Notes: generated from the letters alone by a model not told the origin. Counted from the first letter of the stretch, positions 1 through 5,984 are shown. The stretch: DNA of 10,265 nucleotides from JAJNBA01 sp035696925 (GCA_035696925.1 DASSDW010000184.1:1-10265); one strand, 5' to 3'. Made by a program: numbers and translations.

Positions 1-83
1 CGGGACACGAGCCGATCGTAGAGGCGGCCGGCGAACCCGGCTGAGTCGTCTCTCCGATAGCTGATGAAGATGCCGGCAGGCAC
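1..83 (-). CDS. TIR-domain protein, N-terminal 27 residues (runs off left edge)
   Basis: The minus strand from 83 down to 1 reads GTG CCT GCC GGC and on without a stop, giving MPAGIFISYRRDDSAG followed by FAGRLYDRLVS. The FISYRRDDSAGFAGRLYDRL pattern is the first strand and helix of bacterial TIR domains of the TIR_2 type, where the ISYRR(D/E)DS segment is very characteristic. Known TIR domains in bacteria hydrolyse NAD+ or make cyclic ADP-ribose signals, often in anti-phage defence, and some are scaffolds. The catalytic glutamate lies further on and is outside the window, so activity cannot be judged. The GTG start is backed by AAGGAG at 92-97, eight bases upstream. The gene is divergent from the Cys/His-rich gene at 571. 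What follows the TIR domain (effector, TPR, WD40, NB-ARC) is unknown. Confidence 0.8.
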   Translation of the reverse strand, partial: MPAGIFISYRRDDSAGFAGRLYDRLVS

Positions 84-91
84 TGCCTCTT

Positions 92-97
92 CTCCTT
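92..97 (-). promoter_or_regulatory. Ribosome binding site of the TIR gene
   Basis: The minus strand reads AAGGAG with an eight-base spacer to the GTG at 83-81. It fixes the start of a gene that is otherwise cut by the window edge. Confidence 0.65.
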
Positions 98-198
98 CGC
101 GAGGACGACCTCGGTCGTACTCTGCCGGATTCTCAGGGACAACTCACGGGCGGCGCAACCGTGGAACAAGTGCCCCAGGCCCGCCGCCGATAGGCTGT

Positions 199-240
199 AG
201 GTTTTCGGCCCTCGGCCCTCGTCGGGCCGGGAGAAAACCT
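199..240. repeat. 42-base stem-loop
   Basis: AGGTTTTC (199-206) pairs perfectly with GAAAACCT (233-240). Inside it GGCCC (214-218) pairs with GGGCC (224-228) around a TCGTC loop. No T-tract follows on either strand, so it is not a typical intrinsic terminator. On the minus strand it would lie in the leader of the TIR gene, about 115 bases before the start codon. It could be an RNA structure or a protein binding site. Confidence 0.6.
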
Positions 241-403
241 CTCCGGGGCACGTGGACGACGCTCGACTCCACCGTACGGGAACGGATTTCGCTGATTCGG
301 TAACGACGGGTGAAGCCCAAATCGGGCCCCTGCGGCGGCTAGCGGTTCGCTGATGGATCTCGCATCCGCGAATCGCCTGCCCACGTTGGCCGAAGGCCAG
401 CCA

Positions 404-428
404 GGGGAAGATCAGGAATAGCTTCCCC
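404..428. repeat. Inverted repeat GGGGAAG / CTTCCCC
   Basis: Seven-base perfect arms at 404-410 and 422-428 flank an 11-base loop. No T-tract follows. It adjoins the next dyad at 432-469. Function unknown. Confidence 0.4.
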
Positions 429-431
429 GAC

Positions 432-469
432 GTGAACATGCCGTGCACATAGTGGCCAGCTATGTTCAC
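432..469. promoter_or_regulatory. Dyad GTGAACAT-N22-ATGTTCAC, possible operator
   Basis: Perfect eight-base arms at 432-439 and 462-469 lie 30 bases apart centre to centre, close to three helical turns. Between and overlapping them a second dyad, CATAG (448-452) with CTATG (460-464), can form. The right arm sits where the -35 region would be if TGTAAT at 484-489 is the -10 element of the gene at 571. That fits a regulator site, but this is inference from symmetry and position only. Confidence 0.35.
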
Positions 470-558
470 CGGAATGACACGAGTGTAATTCCCCGCCACC
501 CGATGGTCCGCCTCCGATGCCGATACATAGGGCAACGGGAACATGAGGGGCCCCCAAC

Positions 559-564
559 GGGAGG
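559..564 (+). promoter_or_regulatory. Ribosome binding site of the Cys/His-rich gene
   Basis: GGGAGG lies six bases before the ATG at 571 and three before the GTG at 568, which favours the ATG. Confidence 0.65.
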
Positions 565-570
565 TGTGTG

Positions 571-1395
571 ATGGACCGCAGGACGCGCGACAGCAAGCTG
601 GTTGGGAACACGGTCGCGAGCGCGTTGAGGGAGGATCTCGAGTTAAAGGCTCGGCTCACGGCGTGGGAGTACTTCCGGGCTGAACGATGCCGGATCTGCG
701 GGCTCGATGAGCGGGACTGGCCAAACTCCACGCTTGTGCGACTCATCATCGACCGCGAGCTGATGAGGAACGCGACCTACAAGGCAGCGCTCGACGCCAT
801 CGAGCCCTTCGTCGCTCAGTGGCCGCCTGATCAGCGGCCCACCTACACGGCTGTCCGGAATCACGCCAAGAGACACCTCAAGAGGGACCAAGCGCTTGTG
901 CGCCAGCTGATGGAGGCCCACGCCGTGGACGCTGGCGTCGATGTCGAGCAAGGCGAAGGCTCGATCCTCACCCCAGAAGGAGTACTCGCGCTGATCGCCC
1001 AGAAGGGGTACGAACAAGTGAGGGACGGTGAGGCTGCGCCGACGATCGGCGAAACGATCGCGGCGAGCCGAGCATTGAACGCGGCGGAAACCGAACGGTT
1101 GCGGGATGAGCTCGATGAGGAGCGCCAGAGGGTACGGGTGCTGATCACCGTCCTCGAGGAGATTTCACCTGATGCTCTGCGGTCCCTGACTGGATCACGT
1201 CCGGAACTGTCCGCAAAGAGCGACGTGATTGTCTTGCCTGAGGCTGGGGCGAACGACCCGGCTGCGATCGAGGAGGAGCCCAGCGGCTACAAGTGCGAGG
1301 AATGCAACACCGTAGCGAAGTCGCGAGGCGGATTGCTTCAGCACAAGCGAAGGAAGCACTCGAAGTCCTCGCCGGCTGGCATGGGGCCGCTTTAG
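571..1395 (+). CDS. Cys/His-rich protein with a C-terminal C2H2 zinc finger
   Basis: The protein has 274 residues from the ATG at 571; a GTG at 568 lies just before it. ATG is preferred because GGGAGG (559-564) is six bases from it and only three from the GTG. Residues 40-43 are CRIC, and H98 and H102 (NHAKRH) complete a possible first metal site. The spacing recalls CxxC...HxxxH proteins in actinobacteria and their phages that carry a helix-turn-helix after the cysteines. Residues 172-197 (ETERLRDELDEERQRVRVL) look like a coiled coil. Residues 242-263 form C-x2-C-x12-H-x4-H with the usual Leu three residues before the first His; the aromatic residue is Ala instead. The tail is basic (HKRRKHSK). 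DNA or RNA binding is likely, possibly as a dimer. A phage origin or a regulatory role towards the TIR gene is conceivable but unproven. Confidence 0.85.
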   Translation: MDRRTRDSKLVGNTVASALREDLELKARLTAWEYFRAERCRICGLDERDWPNSTLVRLIIDRELMRNATYKAALDAIEPFVAQWPPDQRPTYTAVRNHAKRHLKRDQALVRQLMEAHAVDAGVDVEQGEGSILTPEGVLALIAQKGYEQVRDGEAAPTIGETIAASRALNAAETERLRDELDEERQRVRVLITVLEEISPDALRSLTGSRPELSAKSDVIVLPEAGANDPAAIEEEPSGYKCEECNTVAKSRGGLLQHKRRKHSKSSPAGMGPL

Positions 1396-1508
1396 AAGCG
1401 AGGGGGAAGACTTGGACGGGTTGTGAAGAAGGGCGGCTTGGTGGCTGCCGTCAGCGGAACCTCCTGGTTCAGTTCACGATTCCCTTCGCATCGAGATTCC
1501 TTCATCGA

Positions 1509-1524
1509 CAAGACCTCGGTCTTG
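1509..1524. terminator. Hairpin between convergent genes, possible bidirectional terminator
   Basis: CAAGAC (1509-1514) pairs with GTCTTG (1519-1524) around the tetraloop CTCG. It lies between the stop of the Cys/His-rich gene (1395) and the stop of the zinc-ribbon gene (1550) on the opposite strand. There is no T-tract, so the assignment rests on position and symmetry. Confidence 0.35.
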
Positions 1525-1549
1525 GACTGATGCTAAGGCGGCTCGAGCC

Positions 1550-1753
1550 TCAGGCGTAGCAGCCGCAACCGGTGCAGCGGTACCAACCGCCGGCGGGGTC
1601 GTCCATGATGAACGTCGTATAGAGCCCGCACCGGACACATGTCCTGATCTGGTAGGGCGCCGACATGGTCTTCCGCCATGCGATCGGGGTCGCGAGGACG
1701 GGCACCGTGTGCTCGCGTTCGGCGGTCTCGCTCGTAGTCGTGATCCTCAGCAT
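1550..1753 (-). CDS. Small zinc-ribbon protein (67 aa)
   Basis: The start at 1753 is preceded by AGGAGGA (1762-1756) with a two-base spacer to the ATG, part of a longer purine-rich run. The frame stays open further upstream but has no comparable start signal. The first 38 residues have no recognisable fold. Then C39-x2-C42, a 17-residue insert (GLYTTF...GGWYR) and C60-x2-C63, followed by C65 and the end YA. Two CxxC knuckles at this distance are typical of a zinc ribbon. Such small ribbons bind nucleic acid or protein partners; no specific family is recognised. It follows the MFS remnant on the same strand by 128 bases and converges with the Cys/His-rich gene. Confidence 0.65.
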   Translation of the reverse strand: MLRITTTSETAEREHTVPVLATPIAWRKTMSAPYQIRTCVRCGLYTTFIMDDPAGGWYRCTGCGCYA

Positions 1754-1765
1754 GTCTCCTCCTAC

Positions 1766-1812
1766 CTCCGGGGGTCGGTAGCGGTGGCGACCCGCGCCGA
1801 CACCCCCCGGAG
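1766..1812 (-). repeat. Strong stem-loop just upstream of the zinc-ribbon gene's RBS
   Basis: CTCCGGGGG (1766-1774) pairs perfectly with CCCCCGGAG (1804-1812). A further CGG (1776-1778) with CCG (1797-1799) can extend it past a small bulge. On the minus strand the stem ends four bases before the Shine-Dalgarno sequence. It may end transcription from the upstream MFS remnant or affect ribosome access. No T-tract is present. Confidence 0.5.
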
Positions 1813-1881
1813 CTTCCGGATGATCGCGAACGCGATCTGAGTGCGCGCGAATGGGACCCCAGCGGGACGATCGCACGACAG

Positions 1882-2379
1882 TCATGCTCGCTGAACATCC
1901 CTGGCAGGGAGCAAGAGGGTGGCCCCGGACTCGAGGACTCCGATCAGGGTGAGGACGATCATCGCAGCGGCATATACGACCGGGTCGCCGAGATCAGAGA
2001 TGAGGATTGAGCCGGGGACCGCAGCGCTCATTACTGCGCCAATCCCGTAAACACTAAGGCCGATCGTGAAGCATCGCTTGCGACACCATCGGTCGGTCAG
2101 CTCGCCGCCGGGGATCACGAGAGCCGCCATGACCAGCAAGAAGCCCGTGATCGCGGTCTGCACGCCTTGGACCGTCGTGCCCACGTCCTTTCTGATGTTG
2201 ACGATCATCACATTCATGTTCGAGCCAGCGAAGCTGCAGATGAACTGCGCGAGAGCGAGCGGAACGAGGACCTTCCTCACAGAAATTGGGCGTCCGACGC
2301 TGCGAGCCTCAGCCACTTTGCGACGCTCTCCTCGATCAGCTGCACGCGCGATCGTACGGCGGATCTGTCGAGATTCCAT
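1882..2379 (-). pseudogene. MFS transporter remnant with apparent internal deletion (165 aa)
   Basis: The frame reads MESRQIRRT then a basic stretch, then VLVPLALAQFICSFAGSNMN as helix 1, GFLLVMAALVIPGGELTDRW as helix 2 with the loop 2-3 motif, and CFTIGLSVYGIGAVMSAAVP as helix 3. This matches the N-terminus of 14-helix (DHA2-like) drug/H+ antiporters of the major facilitator superfamily. In the signature GGxLxDRxGRKR the conserved Gly is Cys (DRWCRKR). After about residue 125 the text jumps to GDPVVYAAAMIVLTLIGVLE and LLLPARD, which looks like the last helix and tail of such a transporter. Family members have about 450-550 residues, so some 300 or more residues appear to be missing without a frame break. 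Start at 2379 is chosen with a weak GGCGGA upstream; an ATG at 2403 is an alternative without a ribosome site. Transport activity is not expected. Confidence 0.7.
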
Positions 2380-2409
2380 GATGGGTCCGCCGGACTCTTG
2401 CATGAGGAA

Positions 2410-2426
2410 ACAAGCCAGTAGCTTGT
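2410..2426 (-). terminator. Small hairpin between the membrane-protein gene and the MFS remnant
   Basis: ACAAGC (2410-2415) pairs with GCTTGT (2421-2426) around a five-base loop, followed on the minus strand only by TTCC. It could be a weak attenuator in the 64-base gap. Confidence 0.25.
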
Positions 2427-2443
2427 AGCCGGGACCATGGCGC

Positions 2444-2959
2444 CTAGTGGAGAGAGACCTCGAGCCAGAGCAGACCGACACCGGCAGCCACAAGGATCGC
2501 TGCCACCCAGAGCGAGCGACCCCAGCCGACGCCCGCCGTCCGGGCTTCCCGAGCGGCGAAGACAGCGAGCGAGACGATGCCGGCCGCGACTCCCCATCGC
2601 ATCCCTGCCCGGTCCGCGAGCAGGTCCAACATCGCCAGGACGAGGGGGATGAGCGGGATCGCCACCGCGGCCAGGATCCCGATCTGATCCTCGGCGGCCT
2701 CGAGCATCCGACCCGTGCGCAACCGACCCTCTGCCGCGATCCGCGGAACGAGGTGCGCGTAGACATGAGCGAGCCAGAAGACGAGCGCGGTGCCCACCAG
2801 GATCGCTGCTGCGTCCCCCGGGTCGGTTCGATCCTCCTCCAGGAGCACCAGTACCGTGAGGTAAACGACGGTGCCGTAGATCGCACCCTCCGCGAAGTGC
2901 TCCCGGCGGACCTGTTCACGCTGGCCCATATCGGTCGGACCGTAGCAGCTGTCGCCCAC
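2444..2959 (-). CDS. Multi-span membrane protein of unknown function
   Basis: Start chosen as GTG at 2959 because GAGGA (2969-2965) is five bases upstream. ATG at 2929 and GTG at 3049 are alternatives without a clear ribosome site; the last would overlap the upstream gene by 50 bases. From 2959 the protein has 171 residues. Counting from the internal Met at 2929, hydrophobic segments lie at about 13-31 (GAIYGTVVYLTVLVLL), 39-61 (ILVGTALVFWLAHVYAHLV), 83-105, 111-126 and 138-157. Conserved-looking polar residues include EED after segment 1, and HVYAH in segment 2, which might bind a metal or proton. It resembles unnamed membrane proteins common in actinobacteria; I recognise no function. It sits 40 bases after the 98-residue membrane protein gene and is probably cotranscribed with it. 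Confidence 0.8.
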   Translation of the reverse strand: MGDSCYGPTDMGQREQVRREHFAEGAIYGTVVYLTVLVLLEEDRTDPGDAAAILVGTALVFWLAHVYAHLVPRIAAEGRLRTGRMLEAAEDQIGILAAVAIPLIPLVLAMLDLLADRAGMRWGVAAGIVSLAVFAAREARTAGVGWGRSLWVAAILVAAGVGLLWLEVSLH

Positions 2960-2964
2960 CTCGT

Positions 2965-2969
2965 TCCTC
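2965..2969 (-). promoter_or_regulatory. Ribosome binding site deciding the start at 2959
   Basis: The minus strand reads GAGGA then five bases and GTG. Neither of the other two in-frame starts has a comparable site. Confidence 0.5.
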
Positions 2970-2999
2970 GAGAACGTCCGATAGATGTGGCGGCGATCA

Positions 3000-3296
3000 T
3001 CAGGCTGTCGAAGCGCGCCGCGGGAACTGATTTCTGTTGGCGACCGCACCCACGTAATGGCTGAGATCCATCAGGATGGCGAAGCCGATCCAGAACCAAT
3101 CGAACCCTTCCACGCCCGCGGGTGGCGCATCCAGGAGCACCCACATCAGCGTCGCGAAGGGCAGGAACAAGAGCCCGAGCAACGGCAAGACGAAGGTATC
3201 GAACACAGCATCCACGTAACCGGGCCGTGCGATCCAGATGATCAGGAACAGAAGCCGCGGCGCGAACGCGGCCAAGAGCACGAACAAGCAACCCAT
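3000..3296 (-). CDS. Small membrane protein, copy A of a family present twice in the window
   Basis: The protein has 98 residues and starts at ATG 3296 with an AGGGGG run about six bases upstream. Two hydrophobic segments (about residues 2-21 and 35-55) and a third, weaker one (70-85) surround the conserved blocks FAPRLLFLI, ARPGYVDAVFDTF, LPLLG, FLPF and VEGFDWFWIG. The tail is basic and ends RRASTA. The FDTF...LPLLG...FLPFxTL...GFDW pattern belongs to an unnamed family of small actinobacterial membrane proteins, with no experimental function known to me. Copy B lies at 6375-6683 on the other strand and ends in the same STA. The gene starts 40 bases after the GH15 stop, so it is likely read with that gene. 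Confidence 0.85.
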   Translation of the reverse strand: MGCLFVLLAAFAPRLLFLIIWIARPGYVDAVFDTFVLPLLGLLFLPFATLMWVLLDAPPAGVEGFDWFWIGFAILMDLSHYVGAVANRNQFPRRASTA

Positions 3297-3336
3297 CCCG
3301 TTCCCCCTTCCAGGAGCCTTAGAAGACCATCTTTCA

Positions 3337-5214
3337 TCACGACACGGATGCGGATCCGCTGTCTTTCGGCGCCGGACTCAGGCCGCCGGCAACCAGATCC
3401 TTCCACCCAGGTCGCTGGTCGAGTTGGGAGTCAAGGTTCATCGCCGCGTTGATCAACGATAGATGTGTGAACGCTTGCGGGAAGTTCCCGAGCTGCTCAC
3501 CGGTCAGGCCGATCTCCTCCGAGAACAGACCCACGTGGTTCGCGTAGGTGAGCATCTTCTCGAAAGTGAGTCTCGCTTCCTCTAGCCGACCGGCTCGGGT
3601 CAGCGCGTCGACGTACCAGAAGGTGCAGATGGAGAACGTCCCTTCTGAGCCTTGCAGCCCATCCGGGGAGGCACTGGGGTCGTATCGGTAGACGAGACTG
3701 TCCGAAACGAGTTCGCTGCCCATCGCATCGAGCGTCGACAGCCACATCGGGTCCCGCGGGGCGATGAACCCAACCAGCGGCATGAGCAGGTTCGAGGCGT
3801 CGAGCACCTGAGAGTCGTAGGCTTGCACGAACGCTGATCGTTCCTTGCTCCACCCCTTTTCCATGATCTGCTCGTAGATCCGGTCGCGCTCGGTGATCCA
3901 TCGCGCCAGATCGCCGGGGCGACCATGATCGCGCGCCATTCGTACGGCGCGATCCAGGGCCACCCAGGACATCAGCCTGCCGTACGTGAACTCCTTGCGG
4001 CCGCCGCGAGTCTCCCAGATCCCCTCCTCGGGCTGATCCCAGTGCTCGCACAGCCAATCGACGATGACGCAGAGGTCGAGCCAGCCTTGGTGCCCCGGCG
4101 TGATCCCTTGCCGGCTCGCCAGGTAGACCGAGTCGATCGCCTCTCCGTAGATGTCCAGCTGGAGCTGGTCTGAAGCGCCGTTCCCGATGTGCACCGGACT
4201 GGATCCCAGGTAACCCTCAAGGTGATCGAGCACCTCTTCCTCGAGGTCCGGAGTGCCGTCGATCCGATACATGATCTGGAGTGGCCCGGATGCACCTCCG
4301 GCCCTTTCGCCCACCCGGTCACGAAGCCAGCGCCCGAAGGCCTCCGCCTCCTCCCTGTAACCGAGGCCCAGGAGGGCGTACACCGAGAACGAAGCGTCGC
4401 GGATCCACGTAAAGCGATAGTCCCAATTGCGCTCTCCACCGATCTGCTCGGGGAGGCTGGTCGTGGGTGCCGCGATCAGCGCCCCGGTCGGAGCGTATGT
4501 CATGAGCTTGAGAGTGATGGCCGAGCGGTTGACGCTCTCGCGCCACCGACCGTCGTAGGTAGATCGCCCGAGCCAGTCGCGCCAGAAACGAACGGTCCGA
4601 TTGAACATTCTGAGGACCTCGTCCGGGTCGAGCTTCCGATGCTCGCCTTTCGGCCCGGTCTCGAGGATCACCCCGGCCACCTGTCCGGCGCGAAGGTTCC
4701 AGGTCCCCCGGACGTCGTTCCCGTCCCGTTCGAGGACCCCTGTTGCTTGCAGCGTCAGAGCGAGCCCGTCGGATCGGAAGACCCAGCCATCGTCGATGGC
4801 CTCGAGCTCGTGCCCAGCTCTCCCGTAGTCGAACCGGGGCTCGCATCCCAACTCGAACCTCATCTCTCCGCGGACAACCCGTATCAATCGGACCAATAGG
4901 TGCCGATCAGTGGCGACCTGGGGATCATCAACTGGCATGAAGTCGACCACCTCACCCACACCGTCTGGTGTCATGAACCGTGTGATCAGGACGGCTGTGT
5001 CCGGGAAGTAGAGCTGCTTCGTGATGTAGTCGTCATCCTCTGGTGCGATCCGGAATCGTCCTCCCTTGTCCCGATCGAGCAGGGAAGCGAACACACTCGG
5101 CGAGTCGAAACGTGGACAACAGAACCAATCGATCGTTCCGTCCGTGGCGACGAGAGCCGCGGTCTGCAGGTCGCCGATCAACCCGTGCTCCGAGATCAGC
5201 GGGTATCGGTCCAT
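3337..5214 (-). CDS. Glycoside hydrolase family 15 protein (trehalase/glucoamylase-like)
   Basis: The protein has 625 residues, the usual length of the bacterial GH15 group that includes mycobacterial trehalase. The N-terminal beta-sandwich domain begins with YPLISEHGLIGDLQTAALV and has TDGTIDWFCCPRFDSPSVFA at about 24-43. The (alpha/alpha)6-barrel begins with TYAPTGALIAAPTTSLPE (239-256), then GGERNWDYRFTWIRDASF (259-276). The general acid is probably E401 in EEGIWETRGG; the general base is probably E566 or E567 in GLFSEEIGL, just before the QLGNFPQAFTHLSLI block (574-588). These enzymes hydrolyse alpha-glucosidic bonds with inversion. Trehalose, maltose-type or other glucosides are possible, and sequence alone does not decide. 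No signal peptide is seen, so the enzyme is likely cytoplasmic. AAGGAGG (5227-5221) supports the ATG at 5214. It heads a run of minus-strand genes. Confidence 0.95.
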   Translation of the reverse strand: MDRYPLISEHGLIGDLQTAALVATDGTIDWFCCPRFDSPSVFASLLDRDKGGRFRIAPEDDDYITKQLYFPDTAVLITRFMTPDGVGEVVDFMPVDDPQVATDRHLLVRLIRVVRGEMRFELGCEPRFDYGRAGHELEAIDDGWVFRSDGLALTLQATGVLERDGNDVRGTWNLRAGQVAGVILETGPKGEHRKLDPDEVLRMFNRTVRFWRDWLGRSTYDGRWRESVNRSAITLKLMTYAPTGALIAAPTTSLPEQIGGERNWDYRFTWIRDASFSVYALLGLGYREEAEAFGRWLRDRVGERAGGASGPLQIMYRIDGTPDLEEEVLDHLEGYLGSSPVHIGNGASDQLQLDIYGEAIDSVYLASRQGITPGHQGWLDLCVIVDWLCEHWDQPEEGIWETRGGRKEFTYGRLMSWVALDRAVRMARDHGRPGDLARWITERDRIYEQIMEKGWSKERSAFVQAYDSQVLDASNLLMPLVGFIAPRDPMWLSTLDAMGSELVSDSLVYRYDPSASPDGLQGSEGTFSICTFWYVDALTRAGRLEEARLTFEKMLTYANHVGLFSEEIGLTGEQLGNFPQAFTHLSLINAAMNLDSQLDQRPGWKDLVAGGLSPAPKDSGSASVS

Positions 5215-5220
5215 CCGGAA

Positions 5221-5227
5221 CCTCCTT
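5221..5227 (-). promoter_or_regulatory. Ribosome binding site of the GH15 gene
   Basis: The minus strand reads AAGGAGG, a near-perfect anti-SD match, six bases before the ATG at 5214. Confidence 0.85.
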
Positions 5228-5233
5228 ACGTTG

Positions 5234-5252
5234 ACGCGCCATCGAGGCGCGT
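5234..5252 (-). repeat. Hairpin directly upstream of the GH15 ribosome binding site
   Basis: ACGCGCC (5234-5240) pairs perfectly with GGCGCGT (5246-5252) around ATCGA. The stem ends six bases from the Shine-Dalgarno sequence. It could be an operator or an RNA element affecting translation or transcript stability. Confidence 0.5.
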
Positions 5253-5343
5253 GGCTGAGCGAAAGGGCCGACCCATTCCGGGCTCACCTGGCCGGTGAAC
5301 CGTCCGCGGCAGCATCAACTCAACGAGCTGCTCGCTCGGGCGC

Positions 5344-5377
5344 GGCGGCTCCTTCAGCCGCCTTCGCACATCGTGCG
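5344..5377. repeat. Two tandem hairpins
   Basis: GGCGGCT (5344-5350) pairs with AGCCGCC (5356-5362) around CCTTC. CGCAC (5365-5369) pairs with GTGCG (5373-5377) around ATC. They are nearly contiguous and lie in the GH15 upstream region. Confidence 0.45.
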
Positions 5378-5393
5378 GCTCAGGTGGGCCACC

Positions 5394-5523
5394 GCATCAC
5401 CCCGTTCGGATGAAGTCAGCCGCCTACAATCCCGATGACCCGATTGATCCTGGTACTGATCCTGGGAACTGCCTCTCCCTCGTAGCCAGCAACCCTCGTC
5501 GCTTCATCCGAAACGGGGGATGC
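5394..5523. repeat. Imperfect 22-base inverted repeat enclosing 86 bases
   Basis: The left arm (5394-5415) and the reverse complement of the right arm (5502-5523) share GCATC, CCC and TTCGGATGAAG, with 19 of 22 positions identical without gaps. Allowing two single-base indels makes the match almost complete. The enclosed 86 bases hold a TACAAT box and the 12-base-period TGATCCTGG repeat, and no coding frame. The whole could be a small non-autonomous element with terminal inverted repeats or a paired operator site. No convincing target-site duplication is visible. Confidence 0.5.
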
Positions 5524-5591
5524 GTGGGTGCTCCGCCGACGCCTACGGTGGTCGCCAGCGGCATCCATGAACGGGGAAGGGGATAAGGACG

Positions 5592-5984
5592 ATGGAGCTC
5601 AAGAGCACGAAGGCAGTCGGGTTCACGATGTTCGCAGCGATCATGCTGATGATCAACGGCTCGTTCCAGCTGATCGCGGGGCTCGCCGGCATCTTCGAGA
5701 ACGACTTCTACGTGAGGACACCGAACTATCTCTTGGAGTTCGACGCCTCCGTGTGGGGCTGGGTCCATCTGATCTGGGGCGTACTCGTTCTGATTGGGGG
5801 CCTGGGCCTCCTCACAGCATCGCTCTGGGGCAGAACCCTCGGAGTGATCGCCGCCGCCGGAAGTGCACTTACGGCCTTCGCATTCATCCCGCTCTATCCG
5901 GTGTGGTCCGTCGTCGTAATCTCCGTCGATGTCACAGTGATCTGGGCGTTGACCGCACATGGGAGAGACATCGTCGCCGACTAG
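5592..5984 (+). CDS. DUF7144-like four-helix membrane protein
   Basis: The protein has 130 residues with four hydrophobic segments at about 11-34, 54-76, 81-102 and 104-123. The pattern matches the actinobacterial family that I know as DUF7144: MINGSFQLIAGLAGI in helix 1, DFYVRTPNYLLEFDASVWGW before helix 2, HLIWGVLVLIGGLGLL, then FIPLYPVWSVVVISVDVTVI and the ending WALTAHGRD. Members are small integral membrane proteins without established function. AAGGGGA (5577-5583) lies eight bases before the ATG, with a second purine-rich AAGGA closer in. The leader carries the long inverted repeat at 5394-5523. The next gene on this strand starts 390 bases later, so the two probably have separate promoters. 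Confidence 0.85.
   Translation: MELKSTKAVGFTMFAAIMLMINGSFQLIAGLAGIFENDFYVRTPNYLLEFDASVWGWVHLIWGVLVLIGGLGLLTASLWGRTLGVIAAAGSALTAFAFIPLYPVWSVVVISVDVTVIWALTAHGRDIVAD

Larger units (their letters stand above)
84..570. other. Divergent intergenic region between the TIR gene and the Cys/His-rich gene
   Basis: No reading frame here resembles a protein; the open frames on both strands look like chance GC-rich frames. The stretch should carry the promoters of both divergent genes. It contains three separate dyads (199-240, 404-428, 432-469). A TGTAAT at 484-489 could be a -10 element for the plus-strand gene, with no good -35 box. Confidence 0.6.
5215..5591. other. Divergent intergenic region between the GH15 and DUF7144-like genes
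   Basis: I find no gene here. The stretch is dense in symmetry: the hairpin at 5234-5252, a TCACC/GGTGA dyad at 5284-5298, tandem hairpins at 5344-5377 and the long inverted repeat at 5394-5523. A TACAAT at 5425-5430 is a possible plus-strand -10 element without a good -35 box. TGATCCTGG occurs twice, 12 bases apart, at 5445-5453 and 5457-5465. Confidence 0.6.

Noticed and set aside
339..749. 136-codon minus-strand frame upstream of and within the Cys/His-rich gene
   Set aside because: No family resemblance, no ribosome site, and it overlaps a better-supported gene start.
2380..3291. A long minus-strand frame continuing upstream of the MFS remnant to 3291
   Set aside because: It overlaps two better-supported membrane-protein genes in other frames, and its translation is Arg/Ser/Gly-rich without family resemblance. 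Only the part from 2379 down is protein-like.
4189..4899. 236-codon plus-strand frame inside the GH15 gene
   Set aside because: It is the antisense shadow of a clearly conserved enzyme and has no recognisable motif.
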